64,000 nt of DNA from Mycobacterium sp. 050128 (GTDB taxonomy: Bacteria; Actinomycetota; Actinomycetes; Mycobacteriales; Mycobacteriaceae): positions 186,001 to 250,000 of the forward strand of contig NZ_JAZGLW010000002.1 in assembly GCF_036409155.1 (NCBI RefSeq), written 5' to 3'. Under the pieces are notes generated by a model. The model was given only the letters and a program-made list of their open reading frames with translations. It was not told where the DNA came from and did not search any database. The position numbers and the translations under genes were made by a program. This document shows positions 37,365-47,983 of the stretch, one piece after another. Positions within the stretch are counted from its first letter, which is position 1. The number at the start of each line of letters is the position of its first letter.

Positions 37365-39563
37365 ATGACTGACCGCGTGTCGGCGGGGAATTTGCGCGTC
37401 GCCCGAGTGCTCTACGACTTCGTCAACAACGAGGCGCTGCCCGGCACCGGCATCGACCCCGACAGCTTCTGGGCCGGCGTCGACAAGGTGGTCACCGATC
37501 TCACCCCGCAGAACCAGAGTTTGCTCAACACCCGCGATGAGTTGCAGGCCCAGATCGACAAGTGGCACCGGCAGCGCGTCATCGAACCGCTCGACGCCGA
37601 GGCCTACCGCCAATTCCTCACCGACATCGGGTACCTACAGCCCGAACCGGACGACTTCACGATCACCACGTCCGGGGTGGACGACGAGATCACCACGACC
37701 GCCGGCCCGCAGCTGGTGGTGCCGGTCCTCAACGCGCGCTTCGCGCTGAACGCGGCCAACGCCCGCTGGGGTTCCCTGTATGACGCCCTGTACGGCACCG
37801 ACGTCATCCCGGAGAGCGACGGCGCCGAAAAAGGCAGTAGCTACAACAGGATTCGCGGCGACAAAGTAATCGCCTACGCCCGCAACTTCCTCGACCAGGC
37901 GGCGCCGCTGGCGTCGGGCTCGTGGGTGGACGCCACGGGTTTGAGTATCGACGACGGCCAGCTGAAGGTCGCCCTCGGGGCGGAGTCCACGGAGCTGGCC
38001 AGCCCGGAGAAATTCGTCGGGTACAGCGGCGAGCTCGGCTCGCCCAATTGGTCGGTGTTGCTGGTCAACCACGGGCTGCACATCGAGATCCTGATCGACC
38101 CCGAGTCGCCGATCGGCAAGACCGACGCCGCGGGCATCAAGGACGTCGTCTTGGAATCCGCCATCACCACGATCATGGACTTCGAGGACTCGGTGGCCGC
38201 CGTCGACGCTGACGACAAGGTGCTGGGTTACCGCAACTGGCTGGGCCTGAACAAAGGCGACCTGTCCGAAGAGGTCAGCAAGGACGGCAAGAGCTTCACC
38301 CGCGTGCTCAACGCCGACCGCAGCTACGCCACCCCGGACGGCGGCGAGCTGACCCTGCCCGGGCGCAGCCTGCTGTTCGTCCGCAACGTCGGGCACCTGA
38401 TGACCAACGACGCGATCGTCAGAACCGAGGCCGACGGCGAAGAAGTCGCGGTGTTCGAGGGCGTCATGGATGCGCTGTTCACCGGTCTGACCGCGATCCA
38501 CGGACTCAAGACCGGCGACGCCAACGGACCGCTGGCCAACAGCCGTACCGGTTCGATCTACATCGTCAAGCCGAAGATGCACGGACCCGCCGAGGTGGCG
38601 TTCACCTGCGAGCTGTTCAGCCGCGTCGAGGACGTGCTGGGCCTGCCGCAGGGCACGATGAAGGTCGGCATCATGGACGAGGAACGCCGCACCACCCTGA
38701 ACCTCAAGGCCTGCATCAAAGCGGCCGCCGACCGGGTGGTGTTCATCAACACCGGCTTCCTGGACCGCACCGGCGACGAGATTCACACCTCGATGGAGGC
38801 CGGTCCGATGATCCGCAAGGGTGCGATGAAGAACACCACCTGGATCAAGGCCTACGAAGACGCCAACGTCGACATCGGGCTGGCGGCCGGATTCTCCGGC
38901 AAGGCCCAGATCGGCAAGGGCATGTGGGCGATGACCGAGCTGATGGCCGACATGGTCGAGCAGAAGATCGCCCAGCCGAAGGCCGGCGCCACCACCGCGT
39001 GGGTGCCGTCGCCGACGGCTGCCACCTTGCACGCGATGCACTACCACCAGGTGGATGTGTTCGCCGTGCAAAAGGAGCTCGAGGGCAAGAAGCGCACGAC
39101 GATCGATGAGTTGCTGACCATTCCGCTGGCCAAGGAACTGGCTTGGGCACCCGAGGAGATCCGCGAGGAAGTCGACAACAACTGCCAGTCCATCCTGGGC
39201 TATGTGGTGCGCTGGATCGACGAGGGCGTCGGCTGCTCGAAGGTGCCCGACATCCACAACGTGGCCCTGATGGAGGACCGCGCCACGTTGCGGATCTCCA
39301 GCCAGCTGCTGGCGAACTGGCTGCGCCACGGCATCATCACCAGCGAAGACGTCCGCGCCAGCCTGGAGCGGATGGCCCCGCTGGTCGATCAGCAGAACGC
39401 CGGCGACGCGGCGTACCACGCGATGGCGCCCAACTTCGACGACAGTATCGCGTTCCTGGCCGCCCAAGAACTGATCCTGTCCGGCGCGCAGCAGCCCAGC
39501 GGCTACACCGAGCCGATCCTGCATCGGCGACGGCGTGAGCTCAAAGCCCGCGCCGGTGCCTGA
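37365..39563 (+). CDS. glcB: Malate synthase G
   Basis: A 732-residue malate synthase G that condenses glyoxylate with acetyl-CoA in the glyoxylate shunt, needed for growth on fatty acids. Recognised by [20 protein letters not shown] at the start, the [13 protein letters not shown] block, [35 protein letters not shown], and [11 protein letters not shown]. The C-terminal region [20 protein letters not shown] is intact. Start ATG 37365 follows GGAGGAG and matches M. tuberculosis GlcB. In M. tuberculosis GlcB is also found extracellularly as an adhesin; no export signal is visible here. Confidence 0.97.
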   Translation: MTDRVSAGNLRVARVLYDFVNNEALPGTGIDPDSFWAGVDKVVTDLTPQNQSLLNTRDELQAQIDKWHRQRVIEPLDAEAYRQFLTDIGYLQPEPDDFTITTSGVDDEITTTAGPQLVVPVLNARFALNAANARWGSLYDALYGTDVIPESDGAEKGSSYNRIRGDKVIAYARNFLDQAAPLASGSWVDATGLSIDDGQLKVALGAESTELASPEKFVGYSGELGSPNWSVLLVNHGLHIEILIDPESPIGKTDAAGIKDVVLESAITTIMDFEDSVAAVDADDKVLGYRNWLGLNKGDLSEEVSKDGKSFTRVLNADRSYATPDGGELTLPGRSLLFVRNVGHLMTNDAIVRTEADGEEVAVFEGVMDALFTGLTAIHGLKTGDANGPLANSRTGSIYIVKPKMHGPAEVAFTCELFSRVEDVLGLPQGTMKVGIMDEERRTTLNLKACIKAAADRVVFINTGFLDRTGDEIHTSMEAGPMIRKGAMKNTTWIKAYEDANVDIGLAAGFSGKAQIGKGMWAMTELMADMVEQKIAQPKAGATTAWVPSPTAATLHAMHYHQVDVFAVQKELEGKKRTTIDELLTIPLAKELAWAPEEIREEVDNNCQSILGYVVRWIDEGVGCSKVPDIHNVALMEDRATLRISSQLLANWLRHGIITSEDVRASLERMAPLVDQQNAGDAAYHAMAPNFDDSIAFLAAQELILSGAQQPSGYTEPILHRRRRELKARAGA

Positions 39564-39616
39564 TTCGGGCTCACCGGGACAGATGACGATTCGACGGAAA
39601 GGCAGCGGGCGCCGCA

Positions 39617-41719
39617 ATGGGTAGGCACAGCATGCCCGGGAAATCGGCCGACGAGCCTTCCGACGAGTCCACGACCAAGTTCACCGCCCGTGACCTGGTG
39701 TCTCGCTACCAAGAAGAACGGGACAGGCCGGACCCACGGGACCTCGACGACGACGACTACGACTACTCCGACGACGACGGGGATGAGCAGGACGTCGACG
39801 CGCACTTCGCGGACGACGAGAAATACGAAGACGACGACTATGCCGACGAGGATTTCCCCGCCGCCGCCGCCGACGACGACGATGACCGCTATGGCGCCGA
39901 CCGCGTCGACGACGAATACCCCGAATTCCCTTCTCGGCCAGCCAGTTCGGAGCCGGAGGAACCGAAGCAGGGCCGCGTCCTCGGCGATTGGCGCGGCGGG
40001 CACCGCAGCGCCGGCGGGCGACGTGGAGTCAGCATCGGCGTGATCGTGGCCCTGGTCGCGGTGATCGTGGTGGTCGGCACCGTCATTCTGTGGAGTTTCT
40101 TCGGCGACGCGTTGTCGCATCGCTCGCACAATGCCGCCGCACGCTGCGTGGGAGGCAAGGAAACCGTTGCCGTCGTTGTCGATCCGTCGATCGTCGACCA
40201 GGTGCGGCCGTTCGCGGAAAGTTACAACTCCTCGGCCGGCCCGGTCGGTGACCACTGCATGGTGGTGGACGTCAAACCGGCCGGCTCGGACGCCGTCATC
40301 GCCGGCTTCATCGGCAAGTGGCCGGCGGATTTGGGTTCCCAACCGGCGCTGTGGATCCCGGGCAGCTCGGTGTCGGCCGCCCGACTGGCCGCTGCCGCCG
40401 GCCAGAAGACGATCAGCGACAGCCGTTCGCTGGTGACGTCGCCGGTGTTGCTCGCCGTTCGGCCCGAACTGCAGCAGGCGCTCTCCAACCAAAACTGGGG
40501 TGCCCTGCCCGGCCTGCAGACCAATCCAACCGCGTTGGCGGGCTTGAAGTTACCGGCGTGGGGATCGCTGCGACTGGCGTTGCCGACGAGCGGCAACAGC
40601 GACGCGTCCTATTTGGCGGGTGAAGCGGTGGCGGCCGCGTCGGCACCTTCCGGCGCACCGCCCACCCAGGGCATCGCCGCCCTGCGCGCGCTGACGAGCG
40701 CCCAACCCAAACTGGCCGACAACACGCTCACCGAGGCAATGAACGCACTGCTGAAGCAGGGTGACCCCGCTACCGCCCCGGTGCATGCCGTGATCACCAC
40801 CGAGCAACAGCTGTTCCAGCGCGGCGAATCGCTGTCGGACGCCAAGAACACGTTGGCTTCCTGGCTGCCGCAGGGGCCGGCGCCGGTCGCCGACTACCCC
40901 ACGGTGCTGCTCAGCGGTTCATGGCTATCGAAGGAACAGACCTCGGCGGCCAGCGAGTTCGCCCACTTCATGCGCAAGCCCGATCAACTCGCGAAGCTGG
41001 CTAAGGCCGGCTTCCGCGTCAACGGCGTGAAATCGCCGAGCAGTTCGGTGACGAGTTTCGCCGCACTGCCTGCCACGCTGTCGGTGGGCGACGACGCCAT
41101 GCGCGCCACGCTGGCCGATGCGATGGCCGCGCCGTCGAGCGGGCTGGCCGCGACGATCATGCTGGACCAGTCCATGCCCGGCGATGAAGGCGGAAAAACC
41201 CGGCTGGCCAACGTGATCGCGGCGCTGCAGGACCGGATCAAAGCGCTACCGCCGACCACGATATTGGGATTGTGGACGTTCGACGGCCACGAGGGCCGCT
41301 CGGATGTGGCGACCGGCCCGCTGTCCGACCCGGTCAACGGCCAGCCCCGCACGGCGGCCCTGGCGGCCGCGCTGGACAAGCAGTATTCCTCGGCCGGCGG
41401 GGCGGTCTCGTTCACCACGCTGCGCATGCTCTACCAGGACATGCAGACCAATTACCGTGCTGGACAATCGAATTCGATTCTGCTGATCACGGCTGGGCCG
41501 CATACCGACCAATCCCTCGACGGGCCCGGACTGCAGAATTTCATCCGCACCAGCACCGACCCGGCCAAGCCGATCGCCGTCAACGTCATCGACTTCGGCG
41601 CGGACCCGGACCGCCCCACCTGGGAAGCGGTCGCCCAGCTCAGCGGTGGCAGCTATCAGAACATGGTGACCTCGGCCTCCCCCGACCTGGCCAACGCGCT
41701 CAGCACATTCTTGAGCTGA
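39617..41719 (+). CDS. Membrane-anchored VWA-like protein with acidic cytoplasmic tail (Rv1836c-like)
   Basis: A 700-residue protein. Residues 1-135 are very acidic (runs such as LDDDDYDYSDDDGDE and ADDDDDRYGADRVDD), followed by a single transmembrane helix (about 140-160; IGVIVALVAVIVVVGTVILW). The outer part has a solute-binding-like section (180-480) and a VWA-like domain (about 510-700) with MLDQSMPGDEGGKTRL in place of the MIDAS DxSxS motif. Function unknown; M. tuberculosis Rv1836c has the same form. Start ATG 39617, 53 bases after glcB. Confidence 0.87.
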   Translation: MGRHSMPGKSADEPSDESTTKFTARDLVSRYQEERDRPDPRDLDDDDYDYSDDDGDEQDVDAHFADDEKYEDDDYADEDFPAAAADDDDDRYGADRVDDEYPEFPSRPASSEPEEPKQGRVLGDWRGGHRSAGGRRGVSIGVIVALVAVIVVVGTVILWSFFGDALSHRSHNAAARCVGGKETVAVVVDPSIVDQVRPFAESYNSSAGPVGDHCMVVDVKPAGSDAVIAGFIGKWPADLGSQPALWIPGSSVSAARLAAAAGQKTISDSRSLVTSPVLLAVRPELQQALSNQNWGALPGLQTNPTALAGLKLPAWGSLRLALPTSGNSDASYLAGEAVAAASAPSGAPPTQGIAALRALTSAQPKLADNTLTEAMNALLKQGDPATAPVHAVITTEQQLFQRGESLSDAKNTLASWLPQGPAPVADYPTVLLSGSWLSKEQTSAASEFAHFMRKPDQLAKLAKAGFRVNGVKSPSSSVTSFAALPATLSVGDDAMRATLADAMAAPSSGLAATIMLDQSMPGDEGGKTRLANVIAALQDRIKALPPTTILGLWTFDGHEGRSDVATGPLSDPVNGQPRTAALAAALDKQYSSAGGAVSFTTLRMLYQDMQTNYRAGQSNSILLITAGPHTDQSLDGPGLQNFIRTSTDPAKPIAVNVIDFGADPDRPTWEAVAQLSGGSYQNMVTSASPDLANALSTFLS

Positions 41720-41757
41720 CGCACAGCGGTGGACGGCCTCGATGAAGAAGGTGGGTC

Positions 41758-42630
41758 ATGGATCAGGAATTCAAACCGGATTTCACTCCGGATCCACGGC
41801 TGTATCCGTTCGAGTCGCGCTGGTTCGACAGCTCGCGGGGCCGCGTCCACTACGTCGACGAAGGAACCGGCCCGCCGCTGCTGCTGTGCCACGGTAACCC
41901 GACGTGGAGCTTCCTGTACCGTGACATCATCACGGCCCTTCGTGGCCGATTTCGTTGCATCGCACCGGATTATCTGGGGTTCGGGCTGTCGGATCGCCCG
42001 GCCGGATTCGGGTACAAGGTCGACCAGCATGCCCAGGTGATCGGCGAGTTCGTGGATCACCTGGACCTGGACGGCTATCTGACGATGGGTCAGGACTGGG
42101 GCGGACCGATCAGCATGGCGGTCGCGGTCCAACGTGCCGAGCGGGTGCGCGGTGTCGTGTTGGGCAACACCTGGTTCTGGCCGATCGACGTGCTGACGAC
42201 CAAGATCTTCTCGCGTGTGATGTCCAGTCCCCCAATGCAAAGAGCGATCCTGCAGCGCAACTTCTTCGTGGAGCGATTGATTCCCGCGGGCACCGCGCAA
42301 CGGCCGGGAACCGCGGTGATGGACCACTACCGCGGCGTGCAGCCCAGCCCGGCCGCACGCTTGGGGGTGGCCGAGATGCCCAAGGAGCTGTTGGCCGCCC
42401 GCCCGCTGCTGAAACGGCTGAGCCGCGAGGTGCCGGCCAAGCTCGGCGCCAAGCCGACCCTGCTGGTGTGGGGCATGAAAGACTTCGCGTTCCGGCCCGG
42501 TCCGAGCATCCCGCGGATGCGGGCGACTTTCCCCGATCACATGCTGGTCGAGCTGCCCACGGCCAAGCACTTCATCCAGGAGGATGCGCCCGACGAGATC
42601 GCCTCGGCGATCATCAAACGCTACGGCTGA
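41758..42630 (+). CDS. dmbC: Haloalkane dehalogenase-like alpha/beta hydrolase (Rv1833c, DmbC-like)
   Basis: A 290-residue alpha/beta hydrolase. It has the dehalogenase catalytic set: nucleophile D113 in MGQDWGG, H271 in AKHFIQED, acid D242 in GMKDFAF, and the halide-holding pair N47 (HGNPTW) and W114. This is the layout of haloalkane dehalogenase subfamily III. The enzyme hydrolyses carbon-halogen bonds to alcohols in vitro; the natural substrate in mycobacteria is not known. Start ATG 41758. In M. tuberculosis it is next to gcvB; here a 13E12-type gene is between them. Confidence 0.9.
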   Translation: MDQEFKPDFTPDPRLYPFESRWFDSSRGRVHYVDEGTGPPLLLCHGNPTWSFLYRDIITALRGRFRCIAPDYLGFGLSDRPAGFGYKVDQHAQVIGEFVDHLDLDGYLTMGQDWGGPISMAVAVQRAERVRGVVLGNTWFWPIDVLTTKIFSRVMSSPPMQRAILQRNFFVERLIPAGTAQRPGTAVMDHYRGVQPSPAARLGVAEMPKELLAARPLLKRLSREVPAKLGAKPTLLVWGMKDFAFRPGPSIPRMRATFPDHMLVELPTAKHFIQEDAPDEIASAIIKRYG

Positions 42631-42643
42631 ACTGCCTCGAAAC

Positions 42644-43918
42644 CTAGGCGGCATGCTTAGCCAGTGCGATGCCGACTCGTACTTCGATGTCGCTGAACGT
42701 GATCGTGGGTGCCCGCGGTGGGGCCGCTGACCGGTAGGTCTGTCCCGTTGGTGTGGTGAATTCGGCTGTGTGGGTATGGGTTTCGTCGATACTAGTGGTG
42801 ACCCGCCAGCCGTCGGCCTCCTTGGCGTAGTTGCACCGCTCGCACGAGCCGAGACCGTTGGCTGCGGAGGTCGCTCCGCCAGCCGCCCACGGTTGCGCAT
42901 GGTCACGATGCCGGATCGGCGCATCGCAGTAGGGCGTGCGACAACGCTGATCGCGCAACTCGATGAAGCCGGCCAGTCCGCGCGGGAAGAGCCGCGCCCT
43001 CGACTCCATCGCCACCAGCGCGCCGGAGCGAGGATGCGCATAGAGCCTCCGCAGCGTCGCTCGGGACCGCCGGTCGGTCACGGCGTTAGCGACCATTGCG
43101 CGGGCGACCGCGGCCGGAATGGGACCGTAGCCGCAAATGTCGGCCGGTGTGGTGCCGTCGCCCAGCAGCGTTTCGTCGGAGAGGACGAGGTTGACCGCTA
43201 TCGGCATGGGGACCGCAGCGTCACGCCCGGTGACCCGTTCGACGAGGGTGTCCGCCATCGCTTGTCCACGCGAGCGTCCGTCGCCGCGCGTGTCGGCTTC
43301 GCGGCGCAGTGCCGCGTACACCGAAACCCCTTGGGCTACTGGCAATAACGCGGTCAGATAGGTCATCGTGTCGGGGGCCGGCCGGATGGTGACGGTGCGT
43401 TCGCTCTCGGCCCTGGCGGCTCGTTCCACGACGGCATGTGGGTCCAGCCGATAGGCGATCGCCTTGGCGGCTGCGGCCACTCGCGCATCGCCGATTCCGT
43501 CCAGGCTGGCCGGGTCGGCGCACATTTCGGCGTCCAAAGTGCGACGGTTGTCGACGTCCAGGCACGCGCTCTCGCGCACGATCAGGGTGGCCCGCCACTC
43601 CGAGAGTGAGCCGCCTTCGAGTGCCGCCAGCGTATGAGGCATCTCGTGCACGAGCGCTTTAGCGAGGCCGAGATGTCGGCTGCCCCGGGCCGGCGAGTCC
43701 CGCCGCGCGAGTGCGATCTCGCTGGCCACCCCGCGCCCACGCTGCGCCGCGGGCATTCCGAGGGCCGCTTCGGCTGCCCGGCGCGCCGCGTCCAGGGCGG
43801 CCGCCGCCCGCGCCTGGCCCGCCGCGGCCGCGGATTTGATTCTTTCCAGCTCCGCGATGCGCTCGATCAACGCCGATTGGTCGGCCAGCGGATCGACCAT
43901 CGCAAGTGAATCGAACAT
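42644..43918 (-). CDS. 13E12-repeat-type DUF222/HNH endonuclease protein
   Basis: A 424-residue protein with an N-terminal DUF222 region (about 1-250) and a C-terminal HNH nuclease motif: CRTPYCDAPIRHRDHAQPWA, then TSAANGLGSCERCNYAKE. These REP13E12-like genes are multi-copy in mycobacteria; in M. tuberculosis one copy is the attachment site for phiRv1. Activity is not proven. Start ATG 43918 fits the usual MFDSL start; an ATG/GTG ten codons upstream is in frame. It sits between orthologues of Rv1833c and Rv1832, which are adjacent in M. tuberculosis. No flanking direct repeat was found. Confidence 0.88.
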   Translation of the reverse strand: MFDSLAMVDPLADQSALIERIAELERIKSAAAAGQARAAAALDAARRAAEAALGMPAAQRGRGVASEIALARRDSPARGSRHLGLAKALVHEMPHTLAALEGGSLSEWRATLIVRESACLDVDNRRTLDAEMCADPASLDGIGDARVAAAAKAIAYRLDPHAVVERAARAESERTVTIRPAPDTMTYLTALLPVAQGVSVYAALRREADTRGDGRSRGQAMADTLVERVTGRDAAVPMPIAVNLVLSDETLLGDGTTPADICGYGPIPAAVARAMVANAVTDRRSRATLRRLYAHPRSGALVAMESRARLFPRGLAGFIELRDQRCRTPYCDAPIRHRDHAQPWAAGGATSAANGLGSCERCNYAKEADGWRVTTSIDETHTHTAEFTTPTGQTYRSAAPPRAPTITFSDIEVRVGIALAKHAA

Positions 43919-44004
43919 GTGTTCGAGTATAGCGCGGCCCACTGACAACTAGAACTATGCGCTCCGCTGCTGCCAAGGCCGGCCGAACGGGCTGGACACT
44001 CAGC

Positions 44005-46830
44005 TCAGGAGTACGACTCGATCGGCGGGCACGAGCAGACCAGATTGCGGTCCCCGTAGGCGCCGTCGATGCGGCGCACCGGTGGCCACACCTTGGGCCG
44101 GAAGCCCTTGCCCAGCGGGTAGGCGGCCTCCTCGCGCGTGTACGGGTGATCCCAGTCGGAGACCACCAGGCACTCGGCGGTGTGTGGCGCACCCCGCAGC
44201 GGATTGTCGTCGGCGGGCCACTCCCCCGAACCGACGCGATCGATCTCACCGCGGATGGCGATCATGGCGTCGCAGAACGCGTCGACCTCGTTGAGGTCCT
44301 CGCTCTCGGTGGGCTCCACCATCAGTGTGCCGGCCACCGGGAAGCTCATGGTGGGCGCGTGGAAACCGTAGTCCGCCAACCGCTTTGCCACGTCATCGAC
44401 GGTCACGCCGGTGGCTTTGGTGATACCGCGCAGATCCAGGATGCATTCGTGGGCGACCATGCCGTTCTCGCCGGTGTAGAGCACCGGGAAGTACTCGTCG
44501 AGCCGGCGGGCGATGTAGTTGGCCGAGGCAATCGCGGTCAGCGATGCCGCCCGCAGTCCGTCGGCGCCCATCATCCGGATGTAGGCCCAGCTGATCGGCA
44601 GGATCGACGCCGATCCGTACGGCGCCGACGACACCGGGTGCCCCTCGGGCAGTTCGGGCGCGTGCGGGTGACCCGGCAGGAACGGCGCCAGATGCGAACG
44701 CGCGGCGACCGGACCCACACCCGGGCCACCGCCACCGTGCGGGATGCAGAACGTCTTGTGCAGGTTCAGGTGGCTCACGTCGCCGCCGAACTTGCCCGGC
44801 CGGGCCAGGCCGACCAACGCGTTCAGGTTGGCGCCGTCGACGTACACCTGGCCGCCGGCGTCGTGCACGGCCGCGCAGATCTCGGTGATGTCGTGTTCGA
44901 ACACCCCGTGGGTGGACGGATAGGTGATCATCAAGGCGGACAGCCGATCGGCATGTTCGCCGATTTTGGCACGCAGATCGTCGAGGTTGACATCGCCGTT
45001 GTCGTGGCAGCCCACCACGACCACCCGCATGCCGGCCAGGGCCGCGGACGCCGCGTTGGTGCCGTGCGCGCTGGACGGAATCAGGCACACGTCGCGCTGC
45101 GGTTCGCCGCGGCTGGCGTGATATTCGTGGATCGCCAACAGGCCGGCGTATTCGCCTTGCGACCCGGCGTTGGGTTGCAGAGACACCGCGTCATAGCCGG
45201 TGATGTGCACCAGCCAGGTCTCCAGGTCGCTGATCAGGCGCCGCATTCCCGGGGTGTCGGCCGCCGGAGCGAACGGGTGCAGCCGGGAGAACTCCGGCCA
45301 GGTGATCGACTCCATTTCGGCGGCGGCATTGAGCTTCATCGTGCACGAGCCGAGCGGAATCATGCTGCGGTCCAAGGCGATGTCCTTGTCCGCCAGGGTG
45401 CGCAGGTAGCGCATCATCGCCGTCTCGGTGTGGTACTGCGTGAAGGCGGGATGGGTGAGGAATTCCGATGTGCGCGTGGCGATATCGGTGCCCGAAGGAT
45501 CGGCGGGCGACACCCCGAACGCGTCCAGGACCATCGCCACGTGGGCGTCTGTGGTGGCCTCGTCGCAGGCCACCGACACATGATCGGCGTCGACGCGCCA
45601 CAGGTTGATCCCCCTGGCCTTGGCCTTGGCCAACACTTCGTCCGCGCGTCCTGGCACTCGGGCCAGCACCGTGTCGAAGTACGTCTCGTGCACCAGCGCC
45701 TCACCCAGCGCGGCGGCGATGGATCGGGCACAGCCGTGGACCCGGCGGGCGATCGAGGTCAGGCCGTCGGCGCCGTGGTAGCTGGCGTACATCGCGGCCA
45801 TCACGGCCAGCAGTACCTGCGCGGTACAGATGTTGCTGGTCGCCTTGTCGCGCCGGATGTGCTGTTCGCGGGTCTGCAAGGCCAGGCGGTAGGCCAGTGA
45901 GCCGTCGCTGTCGACCGAGACGCCGACCAGTCGGCCCGGCAGCTGACGCGCGTGCGCGGTGTGCACCGCCAGATATCCGGCGTGCGGGCCGCCGAATCCC
46001 ATTGGCACACCGAATCTTTGGGTGCTACCGAACGCGACATCGGCACCGATCTCGCCCGGCGGGGTGATCAACGTACACGCCAGCAGGTCGGCGCCGATCG
46101 CGACCAGCGCGCCCCGCTCGTGAGCCTCGGCGACCAGTGCGGACCAATCGGTGATCCGGCCGCTGGCGCCGGGCAGTTGGGTGATGACACCGAAGAAGTC
46201 GCCGTCCGGCAGGCCGTCACGCAGATCAGCGGTGACGATCTCGATCCCCAACGGCTGAGCGCGAGTGGCCAGCACGGCAGCGGTCTGCGCGAAGACGTCG
46301 GCGTCGACGGCCAGCCGGTTGGTCTTGGCGCGCGACGCCCGGTGCATCAGGGTCATGGCCTCGGCGGCCGCGGTGCCTTCGTCGAGCATCGAGGCGTTGG
46401 CGATCTCGAGCCCGGTCAGATCGGTGACCATGGTCTGGAAGTTCAGCAGCGCTTCCAGCCGGCCCTGGCTGATTTCCGGTTGGTACGGCGTGTAGGCCGT
46501 GTACCAGGCGGGGTTCTCCATGATGTTGCGCAGCAACACCGGCGGGGTGAGCGTGTCGTAATAGCCCTGCCCGATCATCGACACCGCGACCGTATTGGTG
46601 TCGGCCAGCGCCCGTAATTCGGCTAGCGCCTCGGCCTCGCTGGAGGCAGGCGGCAGCGCGCTCAGACCCGGTGCGAGACCGCTGTCGGAAAGTCTGTCGA
46701 GAATACCGGCCGGTACTGCCTTGGAGGCCAGCTCGTCGAGCGAGCCAATCCCGATCACGTCGAGCATGGCCTCGATGGCCTGGCTATCCGGCCCGATATG
46801 ACGGGCGGCGAAACTGGACTTGTCGACCAC
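44005..46830 (-). CDS. gcvB: Glycine dehydrogenase (decarboxylating), P-protein
   Basis: A 941-residue P-protein of the glycine cleavage system. It decarboxylates glycine and passes the aminomethyl group to the lipoyl arm of GcvH. The PLP lysine is K692 in [36 protein letters not shown] is the start of the second half, and [18 protein letters not shown] is conserved in the first. Start GTG 46830 is chosen because AGGAG (46840-46836) is 5 bases upstream and the length then equals M. tuberculosis GcvB; ATG 46845 would place that AGGAG inside the gene. Expression is controlled by the tandem glycine riboswitch in its leader. Confidence 0.96.
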   Translation of the reverse strand: MVDKSSFAARHIGPDSQAIEAMLDVIGIGSLDELASKAVPAGILDRLSDSGLAPGLSALPPASSEAEALAELRALADTNTVAVSMIGQGYYDTLTPPVLLRNIMENPAWYTAYTPYQPEISQGRLEALLNFQTMVTDLTGLEIANASMLDEGTAAAEAMTLMHRASRAKTNRLAVDADVFAQTAAVLATRAQPLGIEIVTADLRDGLPDGDFFGVITQLPGASGRITDWSALVAEAHERGALVAIGADLLACTLITPPGEIGADVAFGSTQRFGVPMGFGGPHAGYLAVHTAHARQLPGRLVGVSVDSDGSLAYRLALQTREQHIRRDKATSNICTAQVLLAVMAAMYASYHGADGLTSIARRVHGCARSIAAALGEALVHETYFDTVLARVPGRADEVLAKAKARGINLWRVDADHVSVACDEATTDAHVAMVLDAFGVSPADPSGTDIATRTSEFLTHPAFTQYHTETAMMRYLRTLADKDIALDRSMIPLGSCTMKLNAAAEMESITWPEFSRLHPFAPAADTPGMRRLISDLETWLVHITGYDAVSLQPNAGSQGEYAGLLAIHEYHASRGEPQRDVCLIPSSAHGTNAASAALAGMRVVVVGCHDNGDVNLDDLRAKIGEHADRLSALMITYPSTHGVFEHDITEICAAVHDAGGQVYVDGANLNALVGLARPGKFGGDVSHLNLHKTFCIPHGGGGPGVGPVAARSHLAPFLPGHPHAPELPEGHPVSSAPYGSASILPISWAYIRMMGADGLRAASLTAIASANYIARRLDEYFPVLYTGENGMVAHECILDLRGITKATGVTVDDVAKRLADYGFHAPTMSFPVAGTLMVEPTESEDLNEVDAFCDAMIAIRGEIDRVGSGEWPADDNPLRGAPHTAECLVVSDWDHPYTREEAAYPLGKGFRPKVWPPVRRIDGAYGDRNLVCSCPPIESYS

Positions 46831-46848
46831 GGGTACTCCTGACATCGG

Positions 46849-46876
46849 CAGAGGGACTATCGGCCCTCTCCCTCTG
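46849..46876 (-). promoter_or_regulatory. Expression-platform hairpin of the gcvB riboswitch
   Basis: CAGAGGGA pairs perfectly with TCCCTCTG (8 bp, 12-base loop), 8 bases upstream of the gcvB ribosome-binding site. Its position between aptamer 2 and the AGGAG suggests that it is the switching element, either terminator or anti-sequestor. No T-run was seen after it, which favours control of translation. Confidence 0.5.
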
Positions 46877-46884
46877 TCCTTACC

Positions 46885-47085
46885 CAGTCACGGGCGCCTG
46901 AGAGATTCGGCGCGTAGTCCCCCCAAGCGCCTTTCCCCATCGGCGGGTGGTCCGCTCGAGGCGGCACCGCTTTCCAGAGGCATCTTCACCTTGACGCGGT
47001 CCGGGTGCCTGAGAGGTTGACGGAGAGGTGTTGCTCCTTCGGCGTCCATGGCTGGCTGCCACAGAACTCTCCCGCGCGGGCGTGA
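46885..47085 (-). promoter_or_regulatory. Tandem glycine riboswitch upstream of gcvB
   Basis: On the minus strand two glycine-aptamer cores follow each other. Aptamer 1 starts with GCGGGAGAGTTCTG (near 47075), has CGCCGAAGGAGCAA, and ends CTCTCAGGCACC (near 47010-47000). Aptamer 2 has the GCCGATGGGGAAAGGC part (near 46945) and ends AATCTCTCAGGCGCC (near 46909-46895). The GAGAG / GCCGAAGG(A/G)GCAA / CTCTCAGG pattern is the hallmark of this class, which turns on glycine cleavage genes when glycine is high. The second core is less canonical in the GCCGAAGG box. The gap to the next gene (47086-47168) shows nothing else. Confidence 0.88.
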
Positions 47086-47168
47086 TGCGACGCCCAGTTT
47101 ACCCGTCAGTGAAGCCCGGTACACGAAATCGCCCAACAATGCGTGTCGGGATAACCAACAGTGGGTTG

Positions 47169-47801
47169 CTAGCCGATTTTGCGGTCGCGATGCTTGCGCC
47201 GCGAGGCCAGCTCGTCCTCGGGCGCCGCAATCGACTCGCCGCCGTCGGCGCGCTCACCTGGGAAGTCGGCGATGACGCCGGTCAGCTCCCGCATGGCGCC
47301 CGAGACGGCGATGCCGAATACGCCCTGGCCGCCCTGCAGCAGGTCGACGACCTCTTCGGCCGATGTGCACTCGTAGACGGTGGTGCCGTCCGAGAACAGG
47401 GTGATGTTGGCGAGATCCTCGACGCCACGCTGACGCAGATGGTCGACGGCGACGCGGATGTTGTGCAGCGAAATACCGGTGTCCAGCAGCCGCTTGACGA
47501 TCTTGAGAACCAGGATGTCCTTGAAGGAGTACAGCCGCTGGCTGCCGGAACCGGCCGCACTGCGAATCGACGGCACCACCAACGACGTGCGTGCCCAGTA
47601 GTCCAGCTGCCGGTAGGTGATTCCGGCGATCTGGCAGGCGCTTGGCCCGCGGTAGCCGACGAGCTCATCGGGTACCGAATCGTCAGGAAACAGGCCGGGC
47701 TGTACGGGGCCGGGGGCCACGGTGACGCTCGGTTCACCATTGCTTGCGGCATCCGCTTGGTCAGCAAGGTCCAGCTGTTCTTGACGTGGCTGGTCGCTCA
47801 C
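47169..47801 (-). CDS. MerR-family regulator (Rv1830-like)
   Basis: A 210-residue protein with an N-terminal extension of about 45 residues and a MerR helix-turn-helix: ACQIAGITYRQLDYWARTSLV, SQRLYSFKDILVLKIVKRLLDTG, then LHNIRVAVDHLR. No cysteines suggest metal sensing. C-terminal residues 120-210 may bind an unknown effector. Start GTG 47801 fits the Rv1830 family; an upstream in-frame start would add 25 residues. Rv1830 is associated with cell-division and drug-tolerance phenotypes in M. tuberculosis. Confidence 0.87.
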   Translation of the reverse strand: MSDQPRQEQLDLADQADAASNGEPSVTVAPGPVQPGLFPDDSVPDELVGYRGPSACQIAGITYRQLDYWARTSLVVPSIRSAAGSGSQRLYSFKDILVLKIVKRLLDTGISLHNIRVAVDHLRQRGVEDLANITLFSDGTTVYECTSAEEVVDLLQGGQGVFGIAVSGAMRELTGVIADFPGERADGGESIAAPEDELASRRKHRDRKIG

Positions 47802-47983
47802 AGTGAATCCTCTCGCCGATCGCGCTCTAGTCACTAGCTGCGTCCACTGGCTGCCTATTACAGCCGCGTTAGCCAAGGCCCGAGTGTTAGAGAGCTTACG
47901 CTGTCCTATCGCTGCCGCGCCTTAACTTGTCCTCAAAGTATGGGGGCCGTAACGGCAAGGGGCGTGCTATCCGTCAGGCGTGT

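Noticed and set aside
39740..39920. GAC/GAT-rich tract that could be a noncoding repeat
   Set aside because: It is in frame within the acidic N-terminal tail of the VWA-like protein, and codon usage varies (gac, gat, gag), as expected for a coding tract.
46820..47139. Several small open frames on both strands in the gcvB leader
   Set aside because: They fall inside the tandem glycine riboswitch, whose conserved RNA cores explain the sequence.
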